Positions 1 through 7,566 of a DNA stretch of 32,250 nucleotides are shown here, one piece after another. The translations under genes and the position numbers were made by a program. Each line of letters begins with the position of its first letter. The first letter of the stretch is position 1. Source of the stretch: an uncultured Lachnospiraceae bacterium (GTDB taxonomy: Bacteria; Bacillota_A; Clostridia; Lachnospirales; Lachnospiraceae); contig CACYDL010000080.1 of the NCBI GenBank assembly GCA_902773195.1, positions 1 to 32,250 of the forward strand. Reading direction: 5' to 3'. The notes below the pieces were generated by a model that was not told the DNA's origin, did not search any database, and saw only the letters and a list, made by a program, of their open reading frames with translations.

Positions 1-102
1 ATCGTTCCGGCGCTCCGGGAGATCGGTTTTTCCTATGTGGCCGCGGATCTTACGGGTTACCGGACGGGGAGCATGAACGAGACCCTCGCGGAGAAGCCGT
101 GA
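1..102 (+). CDS. larE: LarE-like ATP-dependent sulfur transferase, C-terminal fragment
   Basis: Only the last 33 codons are present; the gene begins before the window. The readable peptide runs from IVPALREIGF to GYRTGSMNETLAEKP and stops at TGA 100-102. The combination of a GF-YV-x-DL stretch with a terminal GYRTGSMNE matches the C-terminus of LarE proteins, which build the nickel-pincer cofactor of lactate racemase and related enzymes by donating sulfur to a nicotinate-derived precursor. The match rests on a short segment, so the family is likely but not certain. The stop codon lies inside the first unit of a 44-bp tandem repeat that continues into the intergenic space, so the C-terminal residues may vary between strains. 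Confidence 0.7.
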   Translation: MVPALREIGFSYVAADLTGYRTGSMNETLAEKP

Positions 103-199
103 GCGCCGGAGGGAAAAAGAGCGGAGCACCTGCCGGGAGGCCGTGAGCGCCGGCGGGAAAAAGAGAGGAATACCTGCCGGAAAGCCGTGAGCGCCGGCA
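96..199. repeat. 44-bp tandem repeat, about 2.4 units
   Basis: Units start at 96, 140 and 184, each opening with GCCGTGAGCGCCGG. The first two are complete and similar (GGGAAAAAGAG core, ACCTGCCGG end); the third degrades after about 16 bases. The repeat starts within the last codons of the larE fragment and fills most of the gap before map. No function is evident. Confidence 0.85.
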
Positions 200-216
200 A
201 AGAGAAGCGCCCAGAC

Positions 217-266
217 AAAAAGCGCGCCGGCAGACGCGCAAAAAGAAAAACGCGCCGGATGGCGCG
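217..266 (-). terminator. Two tandem terminator-like hairpins facing leftward
   Basis: Read on the minus strand, CGCGCC-ATCC-GGCGCG (251-266) is followed by a T-rich run (complement of 241-250). A second stem, GCGCG/CGCGC (222-239), is followed by TTTTT (complement of 217-221). Both have intrinsic-terminator shape only on the minus strand, although no minus-strand gene lies directly to their right. They could stop antisense transcription crossing map. The stems are short, so function is uncertain. Confidence 0.4.
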
Positions 267-304
267 AAGAAGGACAAAGAATATACGATCCGGGAGAGAC
301 AGCT

Positions 305-1198
305 ATGGCATTTCTGAAATTTACGACACCGAAACTGGAGAGAAACGCGCCCTGCTGGTGCGGGAGCGGAAGGAAGTACAAGCAGTGCCACGAGAAGTTC
401 GACGACCGCCTGCGCAAGGCGGAGATGCTCGGCCACATCGTGCCTCCGCACAGCCTCCTCAAGTCCCCCGCGGACGTGGAGGGAATCCGGAAGAGCGCGA
501 AGGTCAATATCGCGGTTCTCGACGAGGTCGCGGACAAGATCCGGATCGGGATGAGCACGGCGGACATCGACCGGATCGTCTACGACGTCACCACGAAGTC
601 CGGCGCGGTCCCCGCGCCCCTCAATTATCAGGGCTTTCCGAAGAGCGTCTGCACCTCCCTCAACGACGAGGTGTGCCACGGGATCCCCTCGGAGGACGTC
701 ATTCTCAAGGACGGGGACATCATCAACGTCGACTGCTCGACGATCCTCAACGGCTATTTCTCGGATTCCTCCCGGATGTTTCTGCTGGGAGACGTCCCCG
801 AGGAGACCAGGCGCCTGGTCCGGGTCGCGAAGGAATGCGTTGAGGTCGGGATACGCCACGTCGTTCCCTGGACGTTTCTCGGGGACATGGGCAGCGCGGT
901 GCATCAGCACGCCCTCGACAACGGGTACTCCGTCGTGCGCCAGATCGGCGGGCACGGCTGCGGACTGGAATTCCACGAGGATCCCTGGGTCAGCTACGTG
1001 AGCACGCCCGGCACGGAGATGATGATGGTGCCGGGGATGTGCTTTACCATCGAACCCATGGTCAATATGGGAATGGACGGGATCTATGAGGACAAGGACA
1101 ACGGCTGGACCATTTACACGGAGGACGGAAAACCCTCCGCCCAGTGGGAGGTCCAGGTGCTCGTCACCGAGGACGGCTGCGAGGTCCTCACCTACTGA
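305..1198 (+). CDS. map: Type I methionine aminopeptidase with N-terminal SEC-C zinc motif
   Basis: This enzyme removes the initiator methionine from new proteins in the cytoplasm. Of 297 residues, about the first 40 hold a SEC-C motif (C17, C19, C28, H29 within NAPCWCGSG...KQCH), a small zinc module known in a subset of clostridial aminopeptidases and thought to aid ribosome or substrate contact. The catalytic domain follows. The metal ligands expected for the family are D143, D154, H217, E250 and E282, with H125 as the substrate-side histidine. GGGAGAGAC just before the ATG can serve as the ribosome site. The gene is complete and ends 31 bp from the stop of the convergent DHHW gene, with no terminator visible between them. 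Confidence in the function is high. Confidence 0.95.
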   Translation: MAFLKFTTPKLERNAPCWCGSGRKYKQCHEKFDDRLRKAEMLGHIVPPHSLLKSPADVEGIRKSAKVNIAVLDEVADKIRIGMSTADIDRIVYDVTTKSGAVPAPLNYQGFPKSVCTSLNDEVCHGIPSEDVILKDGDIINVDCSTILNGYFSDSSRMFLLGDVPEETRRLVRVAKECVEVGIRHVVPWTFLGDMGSAVHQHALDNGYSVVRQIGGHGCGLEFHEDPWVSYVSTPGTEMMMVPGMCFTIEPMVNMGMDGIYEDKDNGWTIYTEDGKPSAQWEVQVLVTEDGCEVLTY

Positions 1199-1208
1199 GT
1201 CGCGCCTG

Positions 1209-1304
1209 CGTCTCCTCCTGAATCTCCTCTTAGGCCTCCTCCTGAGCCTCCTCTGAGATCTCCTCCTGAGCCTCCTCTGAGGCCTCCTCCTGAGATGCCT
1301 CTGA
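1209..1304 (-). repeat. 24-bp coding tandem repeat, four units, last one beyond the stop
   Basis: Four in-register 24-bp units (1281-1304, 1257-1280, 1233-1256, 1209-1232 on the minus strand) encode SEASQEEA, SEEAQEEI, SEEAQEEA and then stop-EEIQEET. The serine codon opening the first three units is TCA; in the fourth the same position (1230-1232) is TAA, the stop of the DHHW gene. Without that change the frame would continue 14 codons to TGA at 1188-1190, just inside the 3' end of map. Confidence 0.9.
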
Positions 1305-2531
1305 GGCCGGCTCCTGCGCCGCCTCCCCGGAGGAGGCGTTGTTCAGGCAGTCCGTCAGGGAGTTGTCCGTGAACAGCGTATTGGCGCTGTAGAGGAAGAG
1401 GATATCCGTGATGCCGTTCGAGCGGATCACGGTCTCCAGGCTGTCGTAGTAGTAGCGCGGATCGATCATGACGATCTTGTCATAATACGGGATCAGGAAC
1501 TGGACGAAGCTGTTGGCATAGGAATCCTTGAACAGAAGCAGATTCTTATCCGTTCCGGCCGCCGTCCGGATCTCGACCACCGGATGATTGCCTCCGAGGA
1601 AGACCTGGTACTGGTCTTTCCCGGAGAGTTTTTCTCTGTCGTAGAGCGAGGAGCGGACCACGTTTTCGTCGGGAACCGAGACGTAGTAGAGCGCGCCGGG
1701 CTTCGGGATGTAGAGATCGATCCGGTCCCGGGTCCCGTAGTGGCCGCTCTGGGATCCGAGGGTTCCCAGAAACTGTGTCGAGAGCAGCAGGTGGTCGTAC
1801 TCCGTCATCGGAGCCTCTATCCCGAGCTGGGCGGCCGTCCCCTCGAAGACCGTCTTTGCCCCGAGGCTTGTCCAGTGGTGGTCCGTCCTGTAATAGAGCT
1901 GGTCCGCGGCGTGCTCCCGGAGGATCTGCGCCGTGTCGATGAAGGTCACCGACGCGGGCAGGCCGGAGGCGAAATCAGAGATGTCCTGCAGCTGATCCCT
2001 GACGGGCGCGTTGGCGGGCAGCTTCTCCGGAATCACGGAAGCGGCGCAGGGGACGACCATCATACGGATGCTGCGGTCGGGATAGCTGGCCGCGAAGCCG
2101 CCGACGGCGTCCGTCAGGGCGCGGATTTTCTCCGGGACCGGGGTCTCGGGAGCAGCGAACAGATAGTGATCCTTTCCGATATAGACGCCGTGGGACTCCC
2201 GCCGGCCGAGAAGGAACTCCTCGGAGGCGCTGAGGCCGACGAAGGCGTCGCGGAGGAAGAACTGGTCGCTGAAATAGGAGGAGAGCTCCGAGAAGAAGCT
2301 GCCGTCCTTCAGGGAATTGCCCGAGATCCCGGGACGCTCCGCCAGATTGCGGTTCTCGTTGGGAGAGAAGCTTCTGTCCGGCAGAAGGATCTCCGCCAGG
2401 AGAAAGAAAACGACAAAGAGTCCCGCCGCCGCGACCGCGGCGACCGCCGGCCTTCCGAGGCCGGCTTTTTCCTTCCGCTTTTCCTGTCCCGCGTTTTTTA
2501 TCTGTCTGCTGTGCTTCTGCAAAATGGACAC
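1230..2531 (-). CDS. DHHW-family (AlgX-like) surface polymer acylation protein
   Basis: A 433-residue membrane-anchored protein. Residues 1-27 are basic and cytoplasmic, 28-50 form one membrane segment, and the rest should face outward. Family hallmarks are NENRNLAERP (58-67), the name-giving DHHW (217-220) after YYRT, and KDSYANSF (335-342), whose serine 337 sits like the nucleophile of AlgX/SGNH acetyltransferases. Such proteins are thought to take an acyl group from an MBOAT partner and place it on an exported glycan. The MBOAT gene is directly upstream, 8 bp away, fitting a two-protein acylation machine. The start is GTG at 2531 with only a weak ribosome site (CGAG), so translational coupling is likely. 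The acidic C-terminus is a repeat truncated by an in-repeat stop. The substrate is unknown. Confidence 0.85.
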   Translation of the reverse strand: MSILQKHSRQIKNAGQEKRKEKAGLGRPAVAAVAAAGLFVVFFLLAEILLPDRSFSPNENRNLAERPGISGNSLKDGSFFSELSSYFSDQFFLRDAFVGLSASEEFLLGRRESHGVYIGKDHYLFAAPETPVPEKIRALTDAVGGFAASYPDRSIRMMVVPCAASVIPEKLPANAPVRDQLQDISDFASGLPASVTFIDTAQILREHAADQLYYRTDHHWTSLGAKTVFEGTAAQLGIEAPMTEYDHLLLSTQFLGTLGSQSGHYGTRDRIDLYIPKPGALYYVSVPDENVVRSSLYDREKLSGKDQYQVFLGGNHPVVEIRTAAGTDKNLLLFKDSYANSFVQFLIPYYDKIVMIDPRYYYDSLETVIRSNGITDILFLYSANTLFTDNSLTDCLNNASSGEAAQEPASEASQEEASEEAQEEISEEAQEEA

Positions 2532-2539
2532 CTCGATAG

Positions 2540-3904
2540 TCAGAACTTAAAATACAGGAACGACGAATAGGTCCCCGCCAGCATGGCCGCCGTGCTGCTG
2601 ATCATCAGAAACAGGCAGACGGCGCAGGACAGGGCGGTCAGGGCCTTCTCGCCGAGACGCAGATCGTTCTTCGTGATATATTTCTCCCACAGCTTCGCCG
2701 GGAGCGGCGTGCTCCCCACGACGGCGGCCGCCAGAAGGACGAGATTGCCCCGCAGGGCGAAGAGGGAGACGTTGTCCGCGAAGGAGAGGGCTCCCCCGCC
2801 GACGAGCCGGTACAGATGGGAGACCGCCGATCCGAGGGACGGCGAGAAGAAAAAGACCCATCCGACGAAGACCGCCAGATCCGTGAGCAGGATCCGGACC
2901 ACGCCGGGGAGCTTTCCGGTCAGACGGCCCAGGACATAGCGGTCCAGGATGACGAAGACCCCGTGGTACAGACCCCACACGAGGAAGTTCAGCGTGTTTC
3001 CGTGCCAGATCCCGGTGAGGGCCCAGACCACGGCGGTGTTGAGGATGAGCCTCCCCGTCGGGACGCGGCTTCCTCCCATCGGGAAGTAGACGTACTGCTT
3101 GAACCAGTTTCCGAGGGAAATGTGCCATCTCCTCCAGAATTCCGCCACGGAGGAGGACATGTAGGGATAGTCGAAGTTCTTTTCGAAACGGAAGCCGAAC
3201 ATTTCCGCCAGGCCGATGGCCATGTCGGAGTATCCGCCGAAGTCGAAGTAGAGCTGCAGGCTGTAGAAGATCATGGCCAGCCAGGCGCCCAGCACGGTCG
3301 GGGAGCCCTGGGACACCGCGCTGAAGGCGGCGCCGAGGCTGTCGGCGATCAGGGCCTTTTTGAAGAGGCCGATGAGGAACAGGCGTCCTCCGCCGAAGAG
3401 CCCGCTCTTCGTCACCTCCCGGTCCGCGAGGGCGGATTCCATCTCCGCGTAGCGGACGATGGGGCCGGAGGTCACCTTCGGGAAGAAGGTCACGTACAGC
3501 AGGAAGTGCAGCGGGTTCGTCTGCGCCTCCGAGGTGCCCTGATAAAGATCGAAGAGATAGGAGAGGACGGTAAACGTGTAGAAGGAGATTCCCAGGGGCA
3601 TGGTGCCGCTGAAGTATTTAAAGAACGCGAGCACGGCGATGTCCGCCGCGGCGGCCGCCGCCAGCACGCCCTTCATGGCGCGGAGGGAGCCGTTTCTTTT
3701 GAGGATGCCGGCCTCGATTCCCGTCAGATAATTGAAGAGCACGGAAAAGAGGAGAAAGATCAGGTTCTCCGGCTTTCCCCAGGCGTAGAACAGAAGTCCG
3801 GCCGCGCAGAGCACGATATTTTTTCCCTTCCGGGGAACCAGAAGGAAGACCGCGAGGACGGCCGGGAGGAATGCGAACACAAAAAAGATGCTGCTGAAGA
3901 CCAA
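2540..3904 (-). CDS. MBOAT O-acyltransferase (AlgI/DltB type)
   Basis: A polytopic membrane enzyme of 454 residues that moves an acyl group, probably acetyl, from the cytoplasmic donor across the membrane for transfer to a cell-surface polymer. The MBOAT signatures are EFWRRWHISLGNWFKQY with H261 and LTGIWHG with the invariant histidine H301. I chose the TTG start at 3904 because AAAGGAGG (3912-3919 on the plus strand) lies 7 bases upstream and the protein then opens with a hydrophobic segment (VFSSIFFVFAF). An upstream ATG at 3994 would add 30 non-hydrophobic residues and ignore that site. It sits between the DUF4358 and DHHW genes in one minus-strand operon. The acyl donor and acceptor cannot be told from sequence. 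Confidence 0.9.
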   Translation of the reverse strand: MVFSSIFFVFAFLPAVLAVFLLVPRKGKNIVLCAAGLLFYAWGKPENLIFLLFSVLFNYLTGIEAGILKRNGSLRAMKGVLAAAAAADIAVLAFFKYFSGTMPLGISFYTFTVLSYLFDLYQGTSEAQTNPLHFLLYVTFFPKVTSGPIVRYAEMESALADREVTKSGLFGGGRLFLIGLFKKALIADSLGAAFSAVSQGSPTVLGAWLAMIFYSLQLYFDFGGYSDMAIGLAEMFGFRFEKNFDYPYMSSSVAEFWRRWHISLGNWFKQYVYFPMGGSRVPTGRLILNTAVVWALTGIWHGNTLNFLVWGLYHGVFVILDRYVLGRLTGKLPGVVRILLTDLAVFVGWVFFFSPSLGSAVSHLYRLVGGGALSFADNVSLFALRGNLVLLAAAVVGSTPLPAKLWEKYITKNDLRLGEKALTALSCAVCLFLMISSTAAMLAGTYSSFLYFKF

Positions 3905-3942
3905 GGGAAGGCCTCCTTTCGGAACTGTATTGATCAGGCTGG

Positions 3943-3959
3943 CGGGGCGATCCGCCCCG
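3943..3959. other. GC-rich hairpin between DUF4358 and MBOAT genes
   Basis: CGGGGCG-ATC-CGCCCCG is a perfect 7-bp stem in the 135-bp gap inside the minus-strand operon, about 24 bases before the MBOAT ribosome site. There is no T-run after it, so it is more likely an RNA-stability or processing element than a terminator. Function is unproven. Confidence 0.4.
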
Positions 3960-4039
3960 GCCGCGGACGCAGACCGCTGCCTGCTTTTCCGCACGGACGC
4001 GCGGCGCGCTTTTTCAGGCCGCCGGGCGGCCGCGGAGGG

Positions 4040-5188
4040 TCACAGCGCGCTCTTCAGCGCGCTCCGGACGTTCTGAGGATCGTCGCCGGAGTAGAAGAGA
4101 CAGTAGCCGCCCTCCGAGAGCGATACGCTGTTCTCCAGCGTCTCCGTCTGATCGACGCCGTAGCCGTTGAAATTCGTAAGCTGGGTCTCCAGCCTTCTCC
4201 CGATGGCGTCCATGACCTGCTGCTCCTGGGAGCTGTCGCGGAGCCGCACGAGGAGAAGCTCCTCCGCCCCCATATTCGTTACGGGGCAGTAGAGCAGGAC
4301 GCCGTCGTAATCGGAGGGGGTGAGGCCGTAGAGCCTCTTGATGATCTGATTGTCTCCCTGCACCGTGTTGGACAGCTCCGCCGCCTCCGTCACGGTTCCG
4401 GACATCACGTCGAAGGGCGTGTCGCTGACGGGCACCTTCCGGACGCTCCGGAAGAGAAGCAGGGCCAGGCCCGCGAAGGCGGCCCATTTGAGGACGCCCG
4501 GGATCATCACGCCCGGCACGAGCAGAGGTCTCAGCCGGGTCTTCAGCGAGGCGAAGAAGGCCGCGATTCCAACCGCGGCAGTCCTGAGAAGCCGCAGGGC
4601 TTCGCCGGCGAAGAAGGCCAGCGCCTTCCCCGCGATGCGGAAGCCGTCGGCGACGGACTGAAGCGCGGCCGCGCCGCCTGCGGAGGAGCCGCGGGTCTGA
4701 ACATTTCGGCCGCCAGACCGCGCGCCTGACGCGTTACGCCTGTAGCCCGCTTGTTTTCTCTGCCGCTCCGCGCTTCTTCTCGCCGCGTCCGCGTCTGTCC
4801 GGACGCGGGAGGCTCCGCCGGACCGCGCGCCTGACGCGTTACGCCTGTAGCCCGCTTGTTTCCTCTGCCGCTCCGCGCTTCTTCTCGCCGCGTCCGCGTC
4901 TGTCCGGGCGCGGGAGGCTCCGGCGGATCCGCTCCTGCGGGCGGACGCGCCTCCGCGGTCTCTGCCGGCCGGGTAGGAAGCCCGCCCCGCCGCGGAACGC
5001 CTGCTTTTTCCCGCGGTCTCTGCCGGAGACCGCCTCTTTCCGGCGGGTGCGGAAGAGGCGCGTCCCGTCCGCGCCGTCCGGGATGCCCTGGCGGACGCGG
5101 AAGAGGTGCGGGCGGCTCTTGCCGCCTGGGAGGCCCTCGCGGACTGGGAGGTCCGGGTCCTTCTGGCGGTGTTGGGATTCTGATCCAT
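4040..5188 (-). CDS. DUF4358 membrane protein with long basic repeat-bearing N-terminus
   Basis: 382 residues in three parts. Residues 1-200 are almost only R, A, S, G and T with two near-identical 35-residue repeats (90-124 and 125-159, core RTDADAARRSAERQRKQAGY). Residues about 231-247 form one membrane helix (WAAFAGLALLLF). Residues about 258-382 match DUF4358, a clostridial extracytoplasmic domain often encoded beside MBOAT and DHHW genes (YGLTPSDYDG, TNMGAEELLLVRL, LENSV). By the positive-inside rule the basic tail is cytoplasmic and DUF4358 is outside. A ribosome site (AGGGGGAG) precedes the ATG and lies 21 bp after the SGNH stop. The biochemical role is unknown; a structural or regulatory role in the acylation machine is inferred from context. 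Confidence 0.8.
   Translation of the reverse strand: MDQNPNTARRTRTSQSARASQAARAARTSSASARASRTARTGRASSAPAGKRRSPAETAGKSRRSAAGRASYPAGRDRGGASARRSGSAGASRARTDADAARRSAERQRKQAGYRRNASGARSGGASRVRTDADAARRSAERQRKQAGYRRNASGARSGGRNVQTRGSSAGGAAALQSVADGFRIAGKALAFFAGEALRLLRTAAVGIAAFFASLKTRLRPLLVPGVMIPGVLKWAAFAGLALLLFRSVRKVPVSDTPFDVMSGTVTEAAELSNTVQGDNQIIKRLYGLTPSDYDGVLLYCPVTNMGAEELLLVRLRDSSQEQQVMDAIGRRLETQLTNFNGYGVDQTETLENSVSLSEGGYCLFYSGDDPQNVRSALKSAL
4716..4925. repeat. 105-bp in-frame tandem duplication
   Basis: Two adjacent 105-bp copies, 4716-4820 and 4821-4925, differ at only three positions I could find. The length is 35 codons, so the DUF4358 protein frame is kept. The near identity points to a recent duplication or ongoing copy-number change. 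Confidence 0.9.
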
Positions 5189-5209
5189 GATTACAAAGCT
5201 CCCCCTGGA

Positions 5210-6085
5210 TTACCATTCATCATCGGAAAATGTCGTGTCGTCTTCTGTCTCTGTCTCTGTTTGAGGCTTTTCCCCGGTCAGGCCCGCCTCGTACTCGAAG
5301 CGCTCCTTCAGCATGAGCTCCGCCCAGAGAGGATAGGCCTCGGGGAAGAAGTGCTGGCCGTCGTCGTCGTAGAGGTCCTCATGCCCGTCCAGCATGTGGT
5401 CGCAGTCGATCCAGCCGAGACCCAGCTCGGCCGTCATCTGCTTCATCGCCTCGTTGTATTCCGGAATCTTGAGGTAGTTGGCGTCGTTGTCGATGGCGTG
5501 CTGGTTCACCGGGATGATCGAGGAGACAAAGAAGCTGGCGTAGGGCAGCTCGTCCATATACATGCGGATCATCCGCCGGTAGGCTTCGATGAATTCATCG
5601 AGCGTGTCCCAGCTGCCGTCGACGTCGTTCATCCCGAAGGTGAAGTAGACCTGGGACGGATAGACGTCCAGCGCGTCGTCCAGAAATTCCTCCGCGTCGG
5701 TGCACATGGCGCCCATCTTGGCGAGGATCCGCGACCGCGGGAGAAAGCCGTTGTACTCAAAGTCATCGGCGCGGGAGTCCCCGACGATCACGGCGTCCGA
5801 GAAGTAGGACCAGAGGTCCGCCTCTCCGGAATCCAGGGCGGCCAGTATGTCGTCCACTTCCTGACGCAGCTTCTCCTGCTTCGCGGTGCGGACCGCGTCC
5901 ATGACGCCTGAAGGACCCGTGGCCTCGAGAGCCTCCAGGTAGGCGAGACTGTTCTGAATCTCGGGATTGGAGCCGTCCCGCGAACGGCGGCCCCGGGAGC
6001 CCGCGATGACAATGCAGAGCAAAACAAGAAGCAGAGCCGCTGCTGCGCCTGCGATCACGACTCTGCGGGATAGGTTCTTTTTCAT
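5210..6085 (-). CDS. Membrane-anchored SGNH/GDSL-type hydrolase or acyltransferase
   Basis: 291 residues with one N-terminal membrane helix (about 9-28) and an extracytoplasmic SGNH domain. The catalytic blocks are visible: GDSR with S104 as nucleophile, GMND (151-154) supplying the block III Asn, and D242-G-Q-H245 as the Asp/His pair. SGNH proteins beside MBOAT genes usually de-acylate or transfer acyl groups on surface glycans. It is the first gene of the minus-strand operon (SGNH, DUF4358, MBOAT, DHHW) behind a candidate promoter at 6163-6197. The ATG at 6085 has no strong ribosome site at normal spacing; the nearest purine-rich stretch (GGAAAGG) is unusually far. The C-tail is acidic. Substrate specificity is not readable. 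Confidence 0.82.
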   Translation of the reverse strand: MKKNLSRRVVIAGAAAALLLVLLCIVIAGSRGRRSRDGSNPEIQNSLAYLEALEATGPSGVMDAVRTAKQEKLRQEVDDILAALDSGEADLWSYFSDAVIVGDSRADDFEYNGFLPRSRILAKMGAMCTDAEEFLDDALDVYPSQVYFTFGMNDVDGSWDTLDEFIEAYRRMIRMYMDELPYASFFVSSIIPVNQHAIDNDANYLKIPEYNEAMKQMTAELGLGWIDCDHMLDGHEDLYDDDGQHFFPEAYPLWAELMLKERFEYEAGLTGEKPQTETETEDDTTFSDDEW

Positions 6086-6162
6086 TATCAGGCCGGTGCC
6101 TTTCCGCAGCCCCTGCAGGGCCGCATTCTGTCAGAAAAGCCGCGTAAAAAAGCGGCACAAGT

Positions 6163-6197
6163 ATCATATCATATGAAGCGGTTCCCGTGAACCGCAA
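6163..6197 (-). promoter_or_regulatory. Candidate promoter of acylation operon with 18-bp inverted repeat
   Basis: On the minus strand TTGCGG (complement of 6192-6197), an 18-bp spacer and TATGAT (complement of 6168-6173) form a sigma-A-like promoter; a second TATGAT overlaps at 6163-6168. A perfect inverted repeat, GCGGTTC-CCGT-GAACCGC (6178-6195), fills the spacer and edge of the -35, the usual place for a repressor operator. The regulator is not identifiable. Confidence 0.5.
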
Positions 6198-6292
6198 CCG
6201 CAAAAAGTAACAAAATGGTAATAATTCACCGGGCGGCGCGGCCCGCGCCGGGATCCGCGCGCCGCGGACCCGCTCCCGCCGGGCGCGCGCGA

Positions 6293-6344
6293 TTGACTTT
6301 TCCGCCTGTTTTGTCTATAGTTGAGGATGCGGACGTCTGTCCGC
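6293..6344 (+). promoter_or_regulatory. Promoter of the ChvE-like gene with start-site hairpin
   Basis: TTGACT (6293-6298), a 17-bp spacer and TATAGT (6316-6321) make a strong sigma-A-type promoter. A 6-bp stem, GCGGAC-GTCT-GTCCGC (6329-6344), begins about where transcription should start, so it could be an operator or a 5' RNA-stabilising stem. Confidence 0.75.
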
Positions 6345-6366
6345 GGATAAAAGCAGGAAACTACGG

Positions 6367-7563
6367 ATGCCGGGACAAAACGGGATGAAAATCAGTAAGA
6401 AAATTCTTTCAGTTGTGATCGTGTCCGCGCTGGCGCTCTCGCTGCCGGGCTGCGGTTCGAAAAAGAAGAATCAGGCCGAGGCCGTCAGCACGGCGGAATC
6501 CGCCGAGAATATCGTCGCCATGACGGGGCAGAAGGCGGGCATCTCCCTGCCGGATGAGACGGTCAGCCGGTGGGCGGAGGACGGGAAAAGCCTGCAGCAG
6601 CTCTTCCGCCAGCACGGAATCGAGGCCTCCGTCTCCTACGCGGAGGGAAGCGCGGAAAAGCAGGCGCAGGATATTTCCGGCTTTATTTCCGGCGGATACG
6701 ATATCCTGATCGTGGCGGCCGTGGATGAAAACGCGCTGGCGTCCGTGACGGACAGGGCGGGGGAGGCGGCCATTCCCGTGATCGCCTACGACCGTCTGAT
6801 CCGGGGCACCTCCGCCGTGACCGAGTACGTCGCCTTCGACGACTATCTTGCCGGCCATCTGATGGCGCAGTATGTGCTCGACAGCCTGGGGCTGCGGGAC
6901 GTGGATTCTTCGAAGATCCACTGCATCGAGTTCGCCGCCGGCGACAAAGCGGATCTGAGACAGGGCTACTACTACAACGGGGCATACGACACGCTGAGGC
7001 CCTATCTCGACAGCGGGGCCCTCGAGGTCCTGTCCGGGGAGGAGACCTTCAGCCAGGCCGTCTGCGATCTCACCGTCGAGCCGGTGGAGGGAAAGGAACC
7101 CGAACCGAAGACGGCGGAGGGGGAGGCCGAGGCAAGAATGAAGCGGATTCTCTCGGAGACCTACTCCGGCGAGCGGCCGCTGGACGCGGTTCTGTGCACC
7201 GACGACGGGGCGGCCAGAGGCGTCGCGAAGGCGCTGGGCTCCGGCTACTCCGGGAAGAATGACGTGATCGTCACCGGGATGGGAGCGGAGGAGGAAAATC
7301 TGGCGCTCATCCGCGACGGCAGACAGAGCATGACCGTTCTCGAGCAGGCGGAATATCTGAGGGAACTCACCGTCAGTCTGTGCGTGTCCCTCCTTCAGGG
7401 GGAATCGCCGGACGCGACCCTGCTGCAGAGGACGCCCCGGGGAGACGTCTTCCGGTACGACACCGAGTCCTACGACAACGGCAGAGGCGTTCTCGAGGCC
7501 TACCTGGCCGCCCCGGTGGTGGTGAACGCGGACAATATCGACGAATTGACCGGAGGAGAGTAA
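6367..7563 (+). CDS. ChvE/XylF-like sugar-binding lipoprotein
   Basis: 398 residues. A lipoprotein signal is clear: a basic start, a hydrophobic core and the lipobox LPGC followed by GSKKK, so the mature protein should be lipid-anchored outside the membrane. The rest follows the ChvE-type multiple-sugar-binding fold: SRWAEDGKSLQ near the start, ILIVAAVDENAL, IPVIAYDRLIRG, the hinge-region YYYNGAYDTLRPYLDSG, and AVLCTDDGAARG. Family members feed RbsC/AraH-type transporters or sugar sensors. No permease or ATPase gene lies next to it, so it may serve a transporter encoded elsewhere. The start at 6367 has AGGA 8 bases upstream; a second ATG at 6385 is possible. An adjoining small membrane protein gene follows by 3 bp. 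Confidence 0.85.
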   Translation: MPGQNGMKISKKILSVVIVSALALSLPGCGSKKKNQAEAVSTAESAENIVAMTGQKAGISLPDETVSRWAEDGKSLQQLFRQHGIEASVSYAEGSAEKQAQDISGFISGGYDILIVAAVDENALASVTDRAGEAAIPVIAYDRLIRGTSAVTEYVAFDDYLAGHLMAQYVLDSLGLRDVDSSKIHCIEFAAGDKADLRQGYYYNGAYDTLRPYLDSGALEVLSGEETFSQAVCDLTVEPVEGKEPEPKTAEGEAEARMKRILSETYSGERPLDAVLCTDDGAARGVAKALGSGYSGKNDVIVTGMGAEEENLALIRDGRQSMTVLEQAEYLRELTVSLCVSLLQGESPDATLLQRTPRGDVFRYDTESYDNGRGVLEAYLAAPVVVNADNIDELTGGE

Positions 7564-7566
7564 GAA

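Noticed and set aside
2816..4729. Long plus-strand open frame opposite the MBOAT and DUF4358 genes
   Set aside because: It is antisense to motif-bearing genes and has low-complexity E/G/R/H composition without recognisable domains.
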